From Osmia lignaria lignaria (Eukaryota; Arthropoda; Insecta; Hymenoptera; Megachilidae): DNA of 64,000 nt. The stretch spans positions 7,130,001 through 7,194,000 of the forward strand of contig NC_135046.1 of assembly GCF_051020975.1 (NCBI RefSeq), written 5' to 3'. This document shows, one piece after another, positions 1 through 12,678 of the stretch. The position numbers were made by a program, and so were the translations under genes. How positions within the stretch are numbered: the first letter of the stretch is position 1; each line of letters starts with the position of its first letter. The notes beneath the pieces are model-generated. The model did not search any database. It was given only the letters and a program-made list of their open reading frames with translations, and had not been told where the DNA came from.

Positions 1-2
1 TA

Positions 3-64
3 AGATCACTGGCACGAGAGGAAAACTTCTTGGAGGAAATGTTCCCTCTTGCCACGGTGTGTCT
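3..64. other. Imperfect hairpin at the window edge
   Basis: TGGCA at 10-14 pairs with TGCCA at 50-54, then AGAGG at 17-21 pairs with CCTCT at 45-49 after a 2-nt bulge. Outside these, CAC 7-9 pairs with GTG 57-59, and 3-5 pairs with 62-64. About 17 pairs form over 62 nt with several bulges. A stem of this quality is expected occasionally by chance in 64 kb, so a microRNA-precursor reading is only a possibility. Confidence 0.2.
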
Positions 65-743
65 CTTGCTCTCGATCGTCAGACTGCAATTTTTATCGGT
101 CCCATGGCTCGGTATGTAGCCTACAGAGCTACACCAATTTGCATTCCAATGTCTCGCATCGACATTTCGGATTGCTTAACATCCTGCTCCGTATTCTTGT
201 TTCATCGCTGTTTTCCATGTGTCACGACGTCTCGACAAGGAGAATAATATCGAGATCTTGAGACTGTTAAAACGCTCCCAACCCTTCTTATACAAGAAAC
301 TTACATGACTTTACCATTTTTATCCGCGTCACGAATCAGCATCAGACTAATTGACTAATGAGATGCGCGACGGTTTGAAACGTCGCTGCCAGACGTTTCG
401 ATTCCTGATTACCGACTAATTATGTATTAACGGGTAACGTGAAAATCGCGAGCAGACACGCGTTAACGATCGATCGGAATTGTTCGTCGAAACTTTCGTC
501 CAAGTTACCTGCCTTCTTCGTTCAGCTCGATTATCTTTGATTCGTTTACAGGGTGCTTGTTCCCCTTTTTCGTCGCTCGTCGTACAAAGCCACCGTGATT
601 AAGTTTCCCCGTTGTAAATTACACGCGAACGAACAACGCTGCTTTGATTAAGGAATTCGCCAGGGGGGATCGAGCGAGTCGTATAGAAACAGAATAAGTA
701 GACGAGAGGAGATGGTGTAGGAGACTGGGCACGAGAGAACGAG
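65..743. other. Non-coding stretch
   Basis: No convincing reading frame or splice-bounded exon is seen. The one local structure is a small perfect hairpin, GAAACGTC at 377-384 against GACGTTTC at 392-399, with a 7-nt loop. That is within chance expectation. Confidence 0.5.
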
Positions 744-765
744 GAGAGAGAGAGAGAGAGAGAGA
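744..765 (+). repeat. (GA)11 microsatellite
   Basis: An uninterrupted GA dinucleotide run of 22 bases inside a purine-rich stretch (about 700-770). GA tracts can bind GAGA-type factors in insects, but no promoter elements are seen beside this one. Confidence 0.9.
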
Positions 766-2049
766 ATTAATGTAGCCGGGTGAAATCACGAAGAAATAAA
801 TTAGGATAGCAGGAATATTGGACAGGGCCAACGCGAACTTGTGATTTTACGAATAATAAATTCCGATATCTTTACGAGTGTACATAAATTTAATAGATAA
901 CAGTACCGTCTCGAGTCTAGCCCACCCGGTTCCTCTCTCCACCGATCTTCCTATAGATGGTGTCTATTGGTCGTTGGCGAAACTACGGTAACTTTAATTC
1001 AGAAGGTCGCTTGATATCGTAACTTTCGTGGTTACACGGCCTCGCAGCACGTGTCCCGATGATGTTCTTTGAAATCTCGCGCGATATACGCTTGTTAATA
1101 GACCTATTAACGATCCCGATTCGAAGCCGGTTTCTCGAATTATTCCCTTTCAAATTACTCGATCGTATCGTACCTTGAATCTTTTCTTAATGCTCCAATC
1201 CGACCGAGTAATTAGTACCTGTTCGGCAATTTAACCCTCTTAGAACGTTGGAATTTTTGTTGAATAATTTCCCTACATTCCAATGAAGAATATTGTGTCC
1301 ATTTTATATCATTACAGATTCTTATTTTCGTTATCGCCATCATTTATTGGCAATTATTCGATTTTTCCACGCGAGTTCCAAGTCGTCGGGTCGGAGAAAA
1401 ACTAAGCCGTTGGAAAGAAGAAGCTCGTGTTTTATGACGGTCGTTCACGAAACGAGCAGAAATTTTGTAGAAAGGTCGTTTCGAAGATCGTTAAGGGATC
1501 TTGGAAATGACATTGGTACGTCTAGCTGGATCGCAGGATCGCGAGCTGTATTTAAAGGTCCCCGGAGGCGTGTCCTTGGCGATGTTGCCCTTGAAGAAGT
1601 CCTTTCGTGATACAGACTGATCATTACACAAACACGTGGTTCGTTCGAATTCCTCTTCGCTAGGACGATACAATACCTTCATTTGTGGTTGATGGAAATT
1701 GTTATCAATCTAAACGACGATTCTCCACGGGAGTACGCTTCGCCAATTTACAAGTATCAAATTATTACCAGTCTGCTGTCGTATCTCAGTACGGAAAATC
1801 CGCCTGAAATTAACCAAAGTATGCTCGCCATTAAACGGCAATAATTGCAGAACACCTGCGCTACCGCGTAAATCAGTTTCCCTGGATGCACCGCGCAGAA
1901 GTGCAATTCGCTCGTGCATTAAAATTTCTATTTATAACCTTCGCGGTTACTCCACTTTACAATGCATAATGTGCAAGATGGTTCGGTTCAGTAATATTTC
2001 ATTGGCCTTTCGTTCCGTGAATTCCAAAAAAAATATTATAATCAAAGGC
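766..2049. other. Non-coding stretch
   Basis: Only short unrelated frames are present. TTGGAAT near 1,250 and ATTCCAA near 1,278 form a weak 7-bp inverted repeat. A 12-base word, ATTCGAAGCCGG, at about 1,119 recurs at about 2,095; at this length it may be chance. It resembles a tRNA T-loop only superficially. Confidence 0.5.
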
Positions 2050-2120
2050 AACGAGCGGAAACTATGGAAAATATGAAGGAAAAAAAAAGTCGGGATTCGA
2101 AGCCGGATCTTCCGCTCGTT
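2050..2120. repeat. 11-bp inverted repeat enclosing a 49-nt loop
   Basis: AACGAGCGGAA at 2,050-2,060 is perfectly complementary to TTCCGCTCGTT at 2,110-2,120. Outside, CAA and AGG add a few pairs with bulges. The enclosed sequence contains a poly-A run and GATTCGAAG, which looks like a tRNA T-loop, but the T-stem and acceptor geometry do not fit a tRNA. About one 11-bp match at this spacing is expected by chance in 64 kb. Confidence 0.3.
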
Positions 2121-3587
2121 ATCCTATTGCTTTATCAATTTAAGGCTGTAGGCAAATATTTAATACGCGACTGTTGAGATTGAAACGACTGCCGCCTACG
2201 ATACAATAACCGATGGACCTTGCTACGCTCCGCTTACCACAAATTTCAAAGCCGTACAACGCCCGTGAGTATCGTATCTCGTATCGCGAGGACGAGCGAC
2301 TAGAAATTACCCTGGCGAACGAAATTACGAAGAGTCCTAAGGTACGCATTAACAGAGCCGGTTATTTTCCCTGTGCGCGACCACAATTTACATTCTTCTC
2401 TATCCCTCTTCTCGTCTCGTCTACCGATCGCTTCGTGTACACACATTGCGTTGCGTAAAACACATCGAAAGATGGAGCAGCAGGTAAAACGATGTGTATA
2501 GGATACGTTGGGTGAGAGTAGAAGAAGAGTCGCGATCAAGAGAGGGAGCACTGGTGATAAAGTAGAAGAGAAAGTACGCGAGAGTCGATGAAGGGAAAGA
2601 GAAAGATAAAGAGAAGGAAGAGCGCAGAAGGGGCGATAGGTTGTTGCGCACCTGCTTACCTCGAGGCAGCACAGAGTACTTCTTGTCTAAGCTGCTCTTC
2701 CTTCTTCAGCAAGTATACTCGACTCTCCTCCCGATCGAAGAGCAGAAATCCTCGTTCCTTTGTCGCGATCTGGTTACGCGGGATACAGGATAGAACGTAC
2801 ATTGATCCATAGATGCGTTCCCGGTGATGTTGTCTCAGCCATTAGCACGGCGTAATACAAAGTGTAGCAGCACATTCGACGCGTTTCTATGGAAGATTAA
2901 AAAGCATGCGTGGAGGAATCGGTCGACGGTGGCCACGTTCAATGCCTGATGATAGGTTGCACGGGTTCGAATGGGCTTCAGCGAACGTGAGGACATTCTC
3001 GATGCCGGACTCGAGACACCCTGCTCTCGGCTAATTTTCGATTAAGCGGATGGTACGTTCTTTCGCTGCAGGGTTCTGTTCGAATCGAAACGGTACTCGT
3101 CTAAGGGTGAAAAGATCGGGACTGTGATGATTAAAGACACTGCTTATGTCTTGTTATTATGTAGCTCGGATAAAGAAAATTCCACTTCCACGATTGAAAA
3201 AATCTTCACGTCAGCACATTTTCATTTTCTCCTCCTCGAAGGGATAGAAATTGCAAGTACAGATATTGTAATTTTATAACGCATATTTCGAAGAAACAGG
3301 AACGTATAATTAACTGAAGTAAAGCGTAATCGATGTATGCAGAAACATGAATATCGATACACTCGATGCTTACAGATTCAAAGCAGTGAAAAATATTTCC
3401 TTCCGACGTTAATGGTAAATCAGGATGAGTGCATTTCCATTCCAGCTTTTTCCTTCCGGCGTTTTACAAGGTTGCTGTTATGCAAACATTCACGCATCCA
3501 AAATCGAGAGAATAAAGGGTAAAAAATAATAGAACTGGTGCGTGTATGAAGAAGGTAGACGGAAAAGGAAAAGCTCGGTTCGAAAAT
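2121..3587. other. Non-coding stretch
   Basis: An ATG-initiated 81-codon frame (2,213-2,458, plus strand) crosses a donor-like GTGAGTATC near 2,268. The frame resembles no family and such lengths are common by chance here. Purine-rich low-complexity sequence lies at about 2,500-2,640. Nothing else is supported. Confidence 0.45.
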
Positions 3588-3652
3588 AAAGCAAGTACGA
3601 CGCGGATGTTGGCAATCAGTTGGTTGATTACTCCAGTGCGTCGTACCGCTTT
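3588..3652. other. Imperfect 65-nt hairpin, possible structured RNA
   Basis: AAAGC at 3,588-3,592 pairs with GCTTT at 3,648-3,652, and GTACGACGC (from 3,595) pairs perfectly with GCGTCGTAC just inside the far arm. A further inner AATCA/TGATT stem closes a hexaloop. Total pairing is about 22 bp with internal loops. The shape suits a small structured RNA, but no transcript signal is seen and the arms match no microRNA I recognise. Confidence 0.25.
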
Positions 3653-6600
3653 CAGATGAGCTAATAAGCAGTATTAGACACCGTTCGCTCGCTGGATAAA
3701 TCATTGAATTGCGGTTAAATCACAGGTTCCAATAGTGGAGCTTGGTAATTTCTCTGGCGTACAGACCGAAAGAATTAATCGATCGACGCAATCGCGGATT
3801 TTACATGTTTCGCAGGAAAAGCTGTGTTTATAAACTAGTTCTCGCGCAGATGTTCCAGTGTTTCTTCAATATTTCAACCGATTCCCGAGTCGTTTTTGCT
3901 ACCTAACACTGTTAACAGCACCGTATTAAATTTTATTGAAATCGTATTCCCGTTATCCGCGATTACGTTGGTACGCGAGAAAAAGCGCGCGGAAGATCCG
4001 CGAGCGGAATTTCCGATCTCTTTTCCATTTTGTGATTAATTTAACGCTATTAACTTGCTTCGAGCTAGCGTTTTAATTGACGTAGAAACGAGTTCTTTCG
4101 ATAATACTGAGAGAAATTTGATTAAATAACTTTACGAGAAAAGAAAGCTTCTTTTTTTCTTTTGCAAATTGATTAAGACAAAGAGACATTCTTCATCTTG
4201 TATTCGTGGAAAGTTCTACGCGCGAAATTGAATGACTCTTCCTACTTATACGTAAGTTTCTTCTCGCGAATCTTTGTAACAATTAAGTCGACGATCAACC
4301 CTGTGAATTATCGCCCGAAACGTGCTCGAATCCGAAATCTTCCCTGCGAAACAGCAGAATTTAATTAAAGCCAGACTTAACTGCTTCTCACCTACACGTT
4401 AAGGTAATGTAATATCGTAGATTCGTGTGCAGGGCGTGATCAAAGGCACCTATAGAACGTAAGAAAAGTAAAATTAAAAAATTTTAAATTCTAAATTCAA
4501 AAATTAGCTAACCTCGATAATTAGAATTTCGCTCGTGTTGACCGCACGCGTCACAGATCTCTCCGTTATTTGTTTCGAGGAATTTATTCAATCGTAATTG
4601 ATTTGTCTCTTATTCAAATAAGTTATTACGAAATTTAAATACTTGTCACGTTGCTTCTCTTCTTCCCTCGTTTTGGGTCCAGTAGCTACGTAAGAATACA
4701 ATTTCTAAATAACTCGTTTCCCTACCGCTTATTCATTTAGACTCTAATCACGTAATCATGTTTTCGCGAAGACCAGAAACAGCGGGACATTATTCCTGGA
4801 TATATTTCTTATTTTCCACGACGGTGTTGTGTCTTCTAGAAAAATGAGAATGGAAGATCTCCGCGATTCGATCAGTTATCCGTTCTGTTCGGTGCAAATT
4901 AGCCGTTACGTTTTTATTGTGTCACCGTGGTGGCTCAGCATTAAGATTTACGATTTTATCTACTCGCCGGTATACTCTCCGAGCGTTTTCTACGTAATTA
5001 ACCGAGAATCAATGGGAAGCGTTCATCGTCGGTTCTTCTGCAATCCGAAGGTCGCCAGCTATACAGACGCGACCGCACCTTGATTCTAAACGAGCTGTTT
5101 TTTCGCCCGTGATTGACAGGATAATCGTATCAGGGTGAAATTATGCGTTACGTTTTGTTGGATTTCGAGAAATGAGTGAAAAAACGAGCAACGTGGAGCC
5201 GAGATCAAAGAAACTGACGCAAGGTATGATCGATGTTCTTGGAATTCAATATTTGAAATTTAAAGTTTTTCAAATGTTAATTATTAATTAATTATCGTTC
5301 GTGAATCGTGACATTTATAGAGAAAAATAAATACAAAGGTAGGAAGTATGGTGTTTGTTTTCTCGCTCGTCAAGGGGTTTAACATTCCAGCACGAATTCA
5401 AGTTTGGCAGATTAGCAACCATCTCACGCGTTCACGGTGGCAATTTCGTTGCTAAAGGCGGACTTCTCGGACGGTGGCAATGAATTTTTATCGGCTTAAC
5501 GCCAGTCATTTGTTCCGGCTTGAAGGTGGAACGGTAATACTTAATCTCGCTGGAAATTCAACCGCAGTCGGTTCACGTAGATCCCTTTCTCGAAAGGATA
5601 TTTAAATGTATTACCACGGAAGCTGGCGGGCCCGTGAGAAAATTTCCGAAAAAATTCTTCTTGCTATCCTGACGAAGCCCAGACAGAATTGTTCCTTCCT
5701 CCGGTTGTCTACGCCAAAAGCTTCTTCTTACGCTATCGTTTCCAGAGCAACATGCCGAATATTCTCTTTGTCCTGCAACAGAATCCTTCGAACGAATTTG
5801 AAATAAGATTAGCATCCTTCTTCTCTTTCCTCTGGGATTTCCTTGTCGTCGAAATTCCTCTGCATTTCGCTCTGCAACGTTTCTCCATCGACGTTATTCA
5901 GTTCCTTGTCATTTTCTTTTGCTCGGATGATCGATATCAGACTTTTACCTTTCCACGGCAATAAAATCACTCGATTCGTAAGGTCAACGATGGTGGAGAT
6001 CCTGAAGAGGAAAAGCTAAGGGAAGAGAATCGCGAAGAAGCGCTTCAAGATGAAAGTTTCAGAAGTCAAAGTAAACGGCTGGCTTCCAGGATGTTTAATT
6101 GGGTTCACCGAGGAACTCGGCAGCGTACGTGGTTGCGACGTTCCATCGCGTAGCAGAGAAGGGTGGAGAAAAAAAAAATGAGGAAAAGGTTCGTCAGATT
6201 TTTCAGCGACGGATATTGATTTCCGGAATGCCGGCTCTGGTATTCCTGGCACAAGGATGAAATTTGTACCAGTCACCGTGTACCTGCCAGGATTTTCACT
6301 TTACGGCCTGCTACGACTCTTCAACGGCTCCCACTTTTCCCTCTGTTTTTCTTTTCCCGGTTGCGCTGTTCATTCGCGCGTTTGCCCGGCCATTATCTCG
6401 GCTCGGCCCGTTCTGTTCTCCTCTTATTGCCTCGACGAAACGCGGCCGTAAAGTGAAACAAACGATTCCCTGGTTTTTACATGGCTTCGAGTCCTTCGCG
6501 GACGAGGTCGTGTTAAGACGAAGAGAAGGGACCATTGAGGGCAGAAGTAGCCGGTGAACTCGTAAGTCACTCTGCTAATTTCGTTTGCCAGCGAAGATTC

Positions 6601-9600
6601 CAACCTGCCATTCGGAGGGATGAAGATTTATCGACTGCTCCGAGCGTAGGTCCGTCACCCCTTCGGGTGTCTTCGCGAGACCGCTTTAGCGTCGAAAATC
6701 TTGAACACCCTATGTATCTACAGCATCCCTGTGATCGATTTTCCTCAGGCGTCAGCGCGATGAAAATTTCGTCCAACTTCCAAAAGCGAGGCTGCTTATC
6801 GTTCGTTAACGAGCACCGGGACCTTTAAATCGCCCTCGTAGTTGGGCTCGTTTAAGCGTGCAGGTTAATGGAATTAGTTGGAAGCGCGGCTGACTTTTAT
6901 ACCGCAATAATTGGCCAGATTAATTATGTTTAGCTTATCGAACCCACCCACCCTTCCCTCGATCGTGATCCATAGAATCCCGTATTCAAGATGCGACAGG
7001 CCAAATCCTGAAGACTTTAACCGCAACTTCGCTCGAGAGAGGCTCCGTTTCGAGCGTGTCATTAAACATTCTCTGTTTCATATCGAGCTTCGATTGAATA
7101 TTTTATCAGGCTTTCTCAGAATGAATCGAAGAATCCTTGATGAAGCTTGAAAAAGTTTCTTGCTCCTTTTTCGAACCTCGTTACCCCTTCTTTTTACGCG
7201 TACCCTGGCTGAGGATCTGTGCTTTGTACCGGAGACGAGGAGAACACTGTATTGTCCTCTAAGACACGGACAATCTATTATGTGTTAATTTTAATTAGAA
7301 TTACATAGCGGCTGCGTTGAATAGACGAGTGAAAAATTGAGTTTGTCAAGCGAAGATACGTAGTACACGAAGGAAAGGATTTTTTTTCAAAGCTATTTTA
7401 TTCATACATTTCTATTAACGCAAGCAATGATAATTATTGAATAGCAGCTGTATAAACAAGCCATATTCACGCAACAATCCATGCATATATATGTCCACAT
7501 TTATTGGAATTTGAATACCTTGCTGGTGATAATGCACATACGGGTTTGATTATGAGTTTACCGCCGCGACTGCGTACATCATGGAGCTGCATTAATTAAC
7601 GCGAAAATGGATACAAAACGTGAGTTGTTCCGTTCGATTTGAAGTGAAGGGAATGGAACCGGAGGATGGAGAAAGGGACGGGAAATGTCGTTTGAAAATG
7701 TGGGGCGCACAAAGAGGAGGGTTTCGTTTACGTTGAAATTAATTACGATGCCAGCATTTATTTCAATATCGAATTCTTTTTTTCAATAGAAAGGATACTT
7801 GGCTTCGTTACGATCGTGAAGGACACGTGTTACCTGATAAATGTTATCGACTCACAATCAGTTGCAAACGGTGTACGTGCTCGGTTGTCAACGCAAATTT
7901 TTTCCTGATAATATTAAAATACGCACCGACCGAATTATGTATCCAATTTTATAGATCGTTAGCTCTGCGTGAAAGATTAAAAAATCAAATAGCAAGTGCG
8001 TGACCGAAGGCCGTTTCTTATCACGAGCGTCACGTCTCGAAACAAATTAGACGATTCCTCTCCCTGAAATTAATCCGGCGTTTGAGCGATTTAATTGAGT
8101 TACATGCAGATTTACAGCTTGTTATTTTGTCCCGACTTCTTTATATTTATTCCCGAGTTTACCCAGGCGAAATGCTTGATGAAACTGGTTTTCCAGGTGT
8201 TAAGTTTGCACAGGTATCGCGCACCGCAATCACGTGCATTATTGTCCTTTCGTTTCTGTCCCTTCTATCTAATCAATGGAGGAATATCGACGGAAATATC
8301 ACGCAATAACACGATTGTAAGCAGAAAAACACGGTTTGCCAAGATTTCTATCTGCGCAAGTGAGGCTAAACTATTCGAATAGGTAATAATAATTCGTCAT
8401 TTTCAAACAAATTACCAGGTTTGACGATTACCGGAAACTCGCATCGATTCGCTCGTTACCGAAAGAAATGGCAAGACGCGATTAAAGGTGGAAAGGAGAG
8501 TCAGTTTATGCAAAATGCAGAAACATTCGATTCATTCGTTAATGATTTGTAGCGATACCTGAAAGATTTATGTTACGATATCGGGTGATTAATTTGCTAT
8601 TCATTTGCACGTTACATTCGTAAATCACAGTTATGTAAATTTTATGAGCCACTGGAAGAATATTTTCAATTATCTAAATAGTTTAACTCTTTGGCACCAA
8701 GAATAAACGTTCAAGTACGTAGAGCATACAGGTAGAGACGATCAACAATATGTCAAAATAAGTTATGTTACTTTCAAGAAGTAATTCTAATTACTGTAAT
8801 AAACTTCATCGCAAAATTCATTAGAATAAATATCGCGTTTATTCGTCGCGTGCACTGCATATGTCGGTGACATATTCGGTCCATAACGAATACATTTTGT
8901 CCGTACAGCAGTCCGATCGAATATTTTTCTTTCTACCTATTCATCAAAAAATATTTCTTAGGAATATTAAATTAGATAGTACCGTCTGTTGGAGATATGA
9001 GTCGCTTAATCATTTTTCAAATTCGCGACACCGTGACAAGTAGTTAATAAGTTTCTTTATAAAAGTATATCAATGAAATTGGTTCACTTGATGTTTGGAA
9101 AGAAAGGTTCGTATTATATGGATATTTCTGTCTTCTATCACTGCATGATTGAACCTTGCTTCGGATAATTGCAGTTTATCACATCAGTTAATTAGATTGA
9201 ATATTCATGATTTCAATGTCGTCTCGCGATGGCGATGTATGATACAGAACTTACCAATATCGGTTAGCGATCAGTAAGCGATTTTTATTTGGGGTGTTTT
9301 AATTAAGAACGCGTGCAAGTAAAAACGAATATTTATTGCCTGTTTATCGTAGTATGTTATAAAAAAGCTCGATCGAATTTCCATTTAAGTTTATCGTCAA
9401 ATTGTTAGAAAATTTTTAAGTAGAAGAAAATTGAAAAGAGAATTAGCTCGTGAAGAGGCAATCGACAGTCATTGAAAGTCTTTTAATTGTCTACGTAAAA
9501 CGTATCGATTCTGTCAAGTTTATTTCCATTCGATCTGCATAAATCCATAAACTGTTTCTAGACGTCGAATAGGAAACTACAGAGAAATGCAGAAGCGATA

Positions 9601-12600
9601 TGTATCTGTGTTGGTCGAAGTAGCAACGTTTCACAGTGTCCCGTGTGTAGAACACGAGTAAAAGAAAAGACTTCCAAGAGTTCTCTGCTCGGATAGAAAA
9701 TGGATTTTTCGTGACGGAGGAAATAACACAAGAATCGAGCGATGTTTCGATCGGACGTTTGTATTGTACGTATATACGATGACCTAAAAACTTGGGAGCA
9801 AAAGTATTAACTTCAAAATTATACTTCCATTAACTTCAATATTTTAAAGCTTAAGTGCGTACTAAAAAGATTAGATAAGAAGGAACTAAATTTTTTCAAA
9901 ATTGCACAGTTTTGATAAGTATTACATCCTTTTTGACCCTGATTTTTGCCAACACCCTATATAAAGCGTTCTCCACTTAAAACGTACTGGAGCCGCGTGA
10001 AAGAGAGAGTGAAAAGAGCATGATCGGGACCAGGAAAGAGAGATAATGAGAGACGGAGGTTGCGTGGTTTGCTCGAACCGCAAAGGATCTCTCGCCATTA
10101 TCGTAGAAGCCACCACCTGTCGCGATAGTGAAAGACAAGCCGATCGAAAGGAAAGGGAATAACGAGGAAGGGAGAAGGGGGAAACGGAGGAAACTGTGAG
10201 CACCGTATAAATGAAATTTCAACGAAGCACAGAGCAAGGTGAGCCACATTGTTACCACTGCTTTCTCTTTTCTCGATTTTACCTGGGTTCGCGCCAACGG
10301 AATGGGACATTTCGAGTTCGTGTTTTCGAATTTTTGTTTCTTCGAAAGAAGTGAGACCAACTAGGATCGACTTTGATCGGGAATGTAACATTCGTGTAAA
10401 TAGTTAAGGGCACCGAGAATTGGGAACGAAACAAAAGTGCAAAAAATCTTGGACTAGTTCGGTAATCGTGATACAGAGGGACAAGTTAACGACTGCTCGC
10501 GATAACGATTATTGTAATGATAATAGGAACGGCATGGTATTGGCTGTGTCAGTTGCATTTAGCAGAAAAAGAAAAAGAAAGTAAAAAGGTGTGCTCGGTT
10601 CGTATGGGTTAACCATGAGCGCTAAAGTTTAATCCAGCCTACACCCGTTCCATGGAAACTAGAACGAATGTTACGGTAGCAAGAAACCGTGTTGTTTTAA
10701 CTCGTCGATAAACGAACGATTGTAGGGGACAACTATTTAACTATCCGAACAACCATAGAATAGCGTCGAGGTCCTTTCGGCAACCGAAATTTTAAACAGA
10801 GAAAAGGTTTAAGTAGACGCTTATTCGATAAGTAGCGATAAATGACATTTTGGATGTGCACCGCGAAACTTTTCAAGTTAAATCAGACATCTTTTCAATT
10901 AAAACCACTTCCGTGATTCTTCCTTTTCGCATTCCCTTTTCCAAGTGGCCGTTCACCGAGGGAAGAAAGTTGACGGCAAAGTGGAAATTGCGTTGTATTC
11001 TCACTTCGGTACCGGAATCCGGCTACGAGGGAAATTGCGGCGCGTAGCGTGCATCCTAAATATTTACCTAGCTCTCGCCGTTACAACGTGCAAATATTCC
11101 GTTTGCCACCGAGAAAACACGCACGTCCAACCGTTTCATGAGTTGTCCCCGTAACCGTTCATGCGGCCTTCTATGGCTCCTCCAATGGCTTGCTTAAATA
11201 CTAAAAGGTGCAAACAACTTGCCTGCCTTTCGGCTATTGACTCGTGATCACTTGTTTTCCTTTGATTAAGACTAATGAGAACTGTTCGTGTTTTTGTCAA
11301 CGATACCTTTTAACACGGCTAAACGAGAGTTTCACTCGAACCGTTTTGTCGTTGTTGAATCTACAGAGTGGCAATAGAAAAAGGATTTATTTTTGTATTC
11401 CTGTTTCTTCGACTATTATCCACGTGTTTACTGTTTTCATTAATTTTGATGTTACAAACGAAAGGAGAATATGCCTTCGATGCTAGACACGAACGGATAT
11501 TTTATGAACTATGGTAAAGAGACGAAATTTCACGGGATATTTCATGGCTGATTATCCTATCGTTCACCAAGTAACATGGACATCGTTGATATCAGACACA
11601 CTCGGCTCCGCGAATGGCAAGCCGATTATGTAATTATCAATCAATTTTAATGGGTTTATCACAAATTCGAACTGCGAGTAAATATAACAGCTCGATCGTT
11701 ATTCTAACGAGGCTGATTCGATCCAGTTATCGGACCAAAACTTCGACCGTTCTACCTCGAATGTAGGTCGACCTCCCTCGATATCTTTTTCCGATAAATT
11801 ATTTCCATTAGAGCAATAACCTCACGATTTATAATCTCTCGGAGCGAACTATAACCCGATAGACTATTCTTTTATTTTCGCGGTATGTAATGGGTAGCAA
11901 AGTTCGTTCCGATAACATTTAGAAAATTAATAGACGAATAATATCGAGTATGGGCAATTTTAGACTACCGTAGCTCGGCGCTGTTGTTGGAGTTCATAGA
12001 ACTCTTCTTTGTATTTAACTCGAATCTATGCATCTTAAAGGGAGGAAGTTTTACGTCAGGCAAAGCGTTCACCCTCCATATCGAGCAATCGAGCTAGACG
12101 ATCCTTTAACGTCAGCCAGCATCGTTTCCCGGACATAATGATCCGAGCCATGATGGTTCGAGATTATTTCGAAAACCGCCAGGTCACCGAAATCCAGCCA
12201 GTTCGGTCTATGCGTTTTCTTCGCCGTCGGCAGAACTTCGGTTAAAGTGCTTGCGTAATGAAAGCCTTTTACTAGCCGCCGTGACACTACCAACTTCTCG
12301 ACAGGAAATTCGAACGGTTACTTTGAGGGATATCTCGAAGCAGAGCAACTTCCAGGGAGCTTAGGTCAACGGCCGAATTAATGTGCAAACTTCAACATAA
12401 TAGTTGCTCCTCTTAAAGGTCTTAACTATCAGTTGCTTCTCTAAACTCCTTTAGACAAGTTCATTAACTGTCGGGATACGTTATGCTCTTCTTTCTTCCT
12501 CGATTCTATAATAATATATACATTTATTCTTTGCAATTTTCCCGATTAACGGAACGTCGATAATCTTCTTATCGGGGAGGATCGTGAATGTTTCATTCGA
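3653..12600. other. Long non-coding stretch
   Basis: I find no supportable gene. An AT-rich, CpG-poor patch spans roughly 8,550-9,600. A compact hairpin lies at 6,223-6,249: CCGGAATGCC against GGTATTCC plus GG, with one bulge. The tract 9,780-9,965 ends in ACACCCTATATAAA, a wording often seen at the ends of degenerate insect interspersed repeats, but I cannot find a matching opposite end. Purine-rich low-complexity sequence lies at about 10,000-10,190. Confidence 0.5.
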
Positions 12601-12678
12601 CGAATTAATGTTTCAACGGCGAACGATTGATTCATGTGTATTTCATGGATGCAGTTGTTCGCCGTTGGAATTATTGCG
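12601..12678. ncRNA. Candidate microRNA precursor hairpin
   Basis: This is the best secondary structure found by eye. The core CAACGGCGAAC (12,614-12,624) pairs perfectly with GTTCGCCGTTG (12,657-12,667). Inward, 12,625-12,636 pair with 12,644-12,656 (with G-U wobbles and one bulged base, 12,651), leaving a 7-nt loop at 12,637-12,643. Outward, 12,606-12,613 pair with 12,668-12,676 with one bulge at 12,672. In all about 31 pairs form with two single-base bulges. Stem length, small loop and scattered wobble/bulge positions are typical of animal pre-miRNAs. The two arms match no microRNA I can recall. It sits in non-coding DNA with no adjacent exon, and either strand could be the transcript. Alternatives are a decayed inverted-repeat element or an unexpressed hairpin. 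Confidence 0.5.

Noticed and set aside
2095..2120. tRNA-like T-loop (GATTCGAAG) with a closing stem
   Set aside because: The T-stem and loop register do not fit a tRNA, no A-box or anticodon arm is present, and the 11-bp outer repeat is longer than an acceptor stem.
2213..2458. ATG-initiated 81-codon frame
   Set aside because: Balanced composition but no family, unfavourable start context, and a length expected many times by chance. The donor at 2,268 is unsupported.
2950..2975. GGGTTCGAATGGG, resembling a tRNA B-box
   Set aside because: No A-box upstream at proper distance and no acceptor stem pairing.
9780..9975. Possible interspersed repeat ending in ACACCCTATATAAA
   Set aside because: No matching start, no target-site duplication and no second copy in the window.
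12069..12293. Minus-strand 74-codon frame considered as a transposase fragment
   Set aside because: No catalytic motif or terminal repeats; the resemblance was only in residue style.
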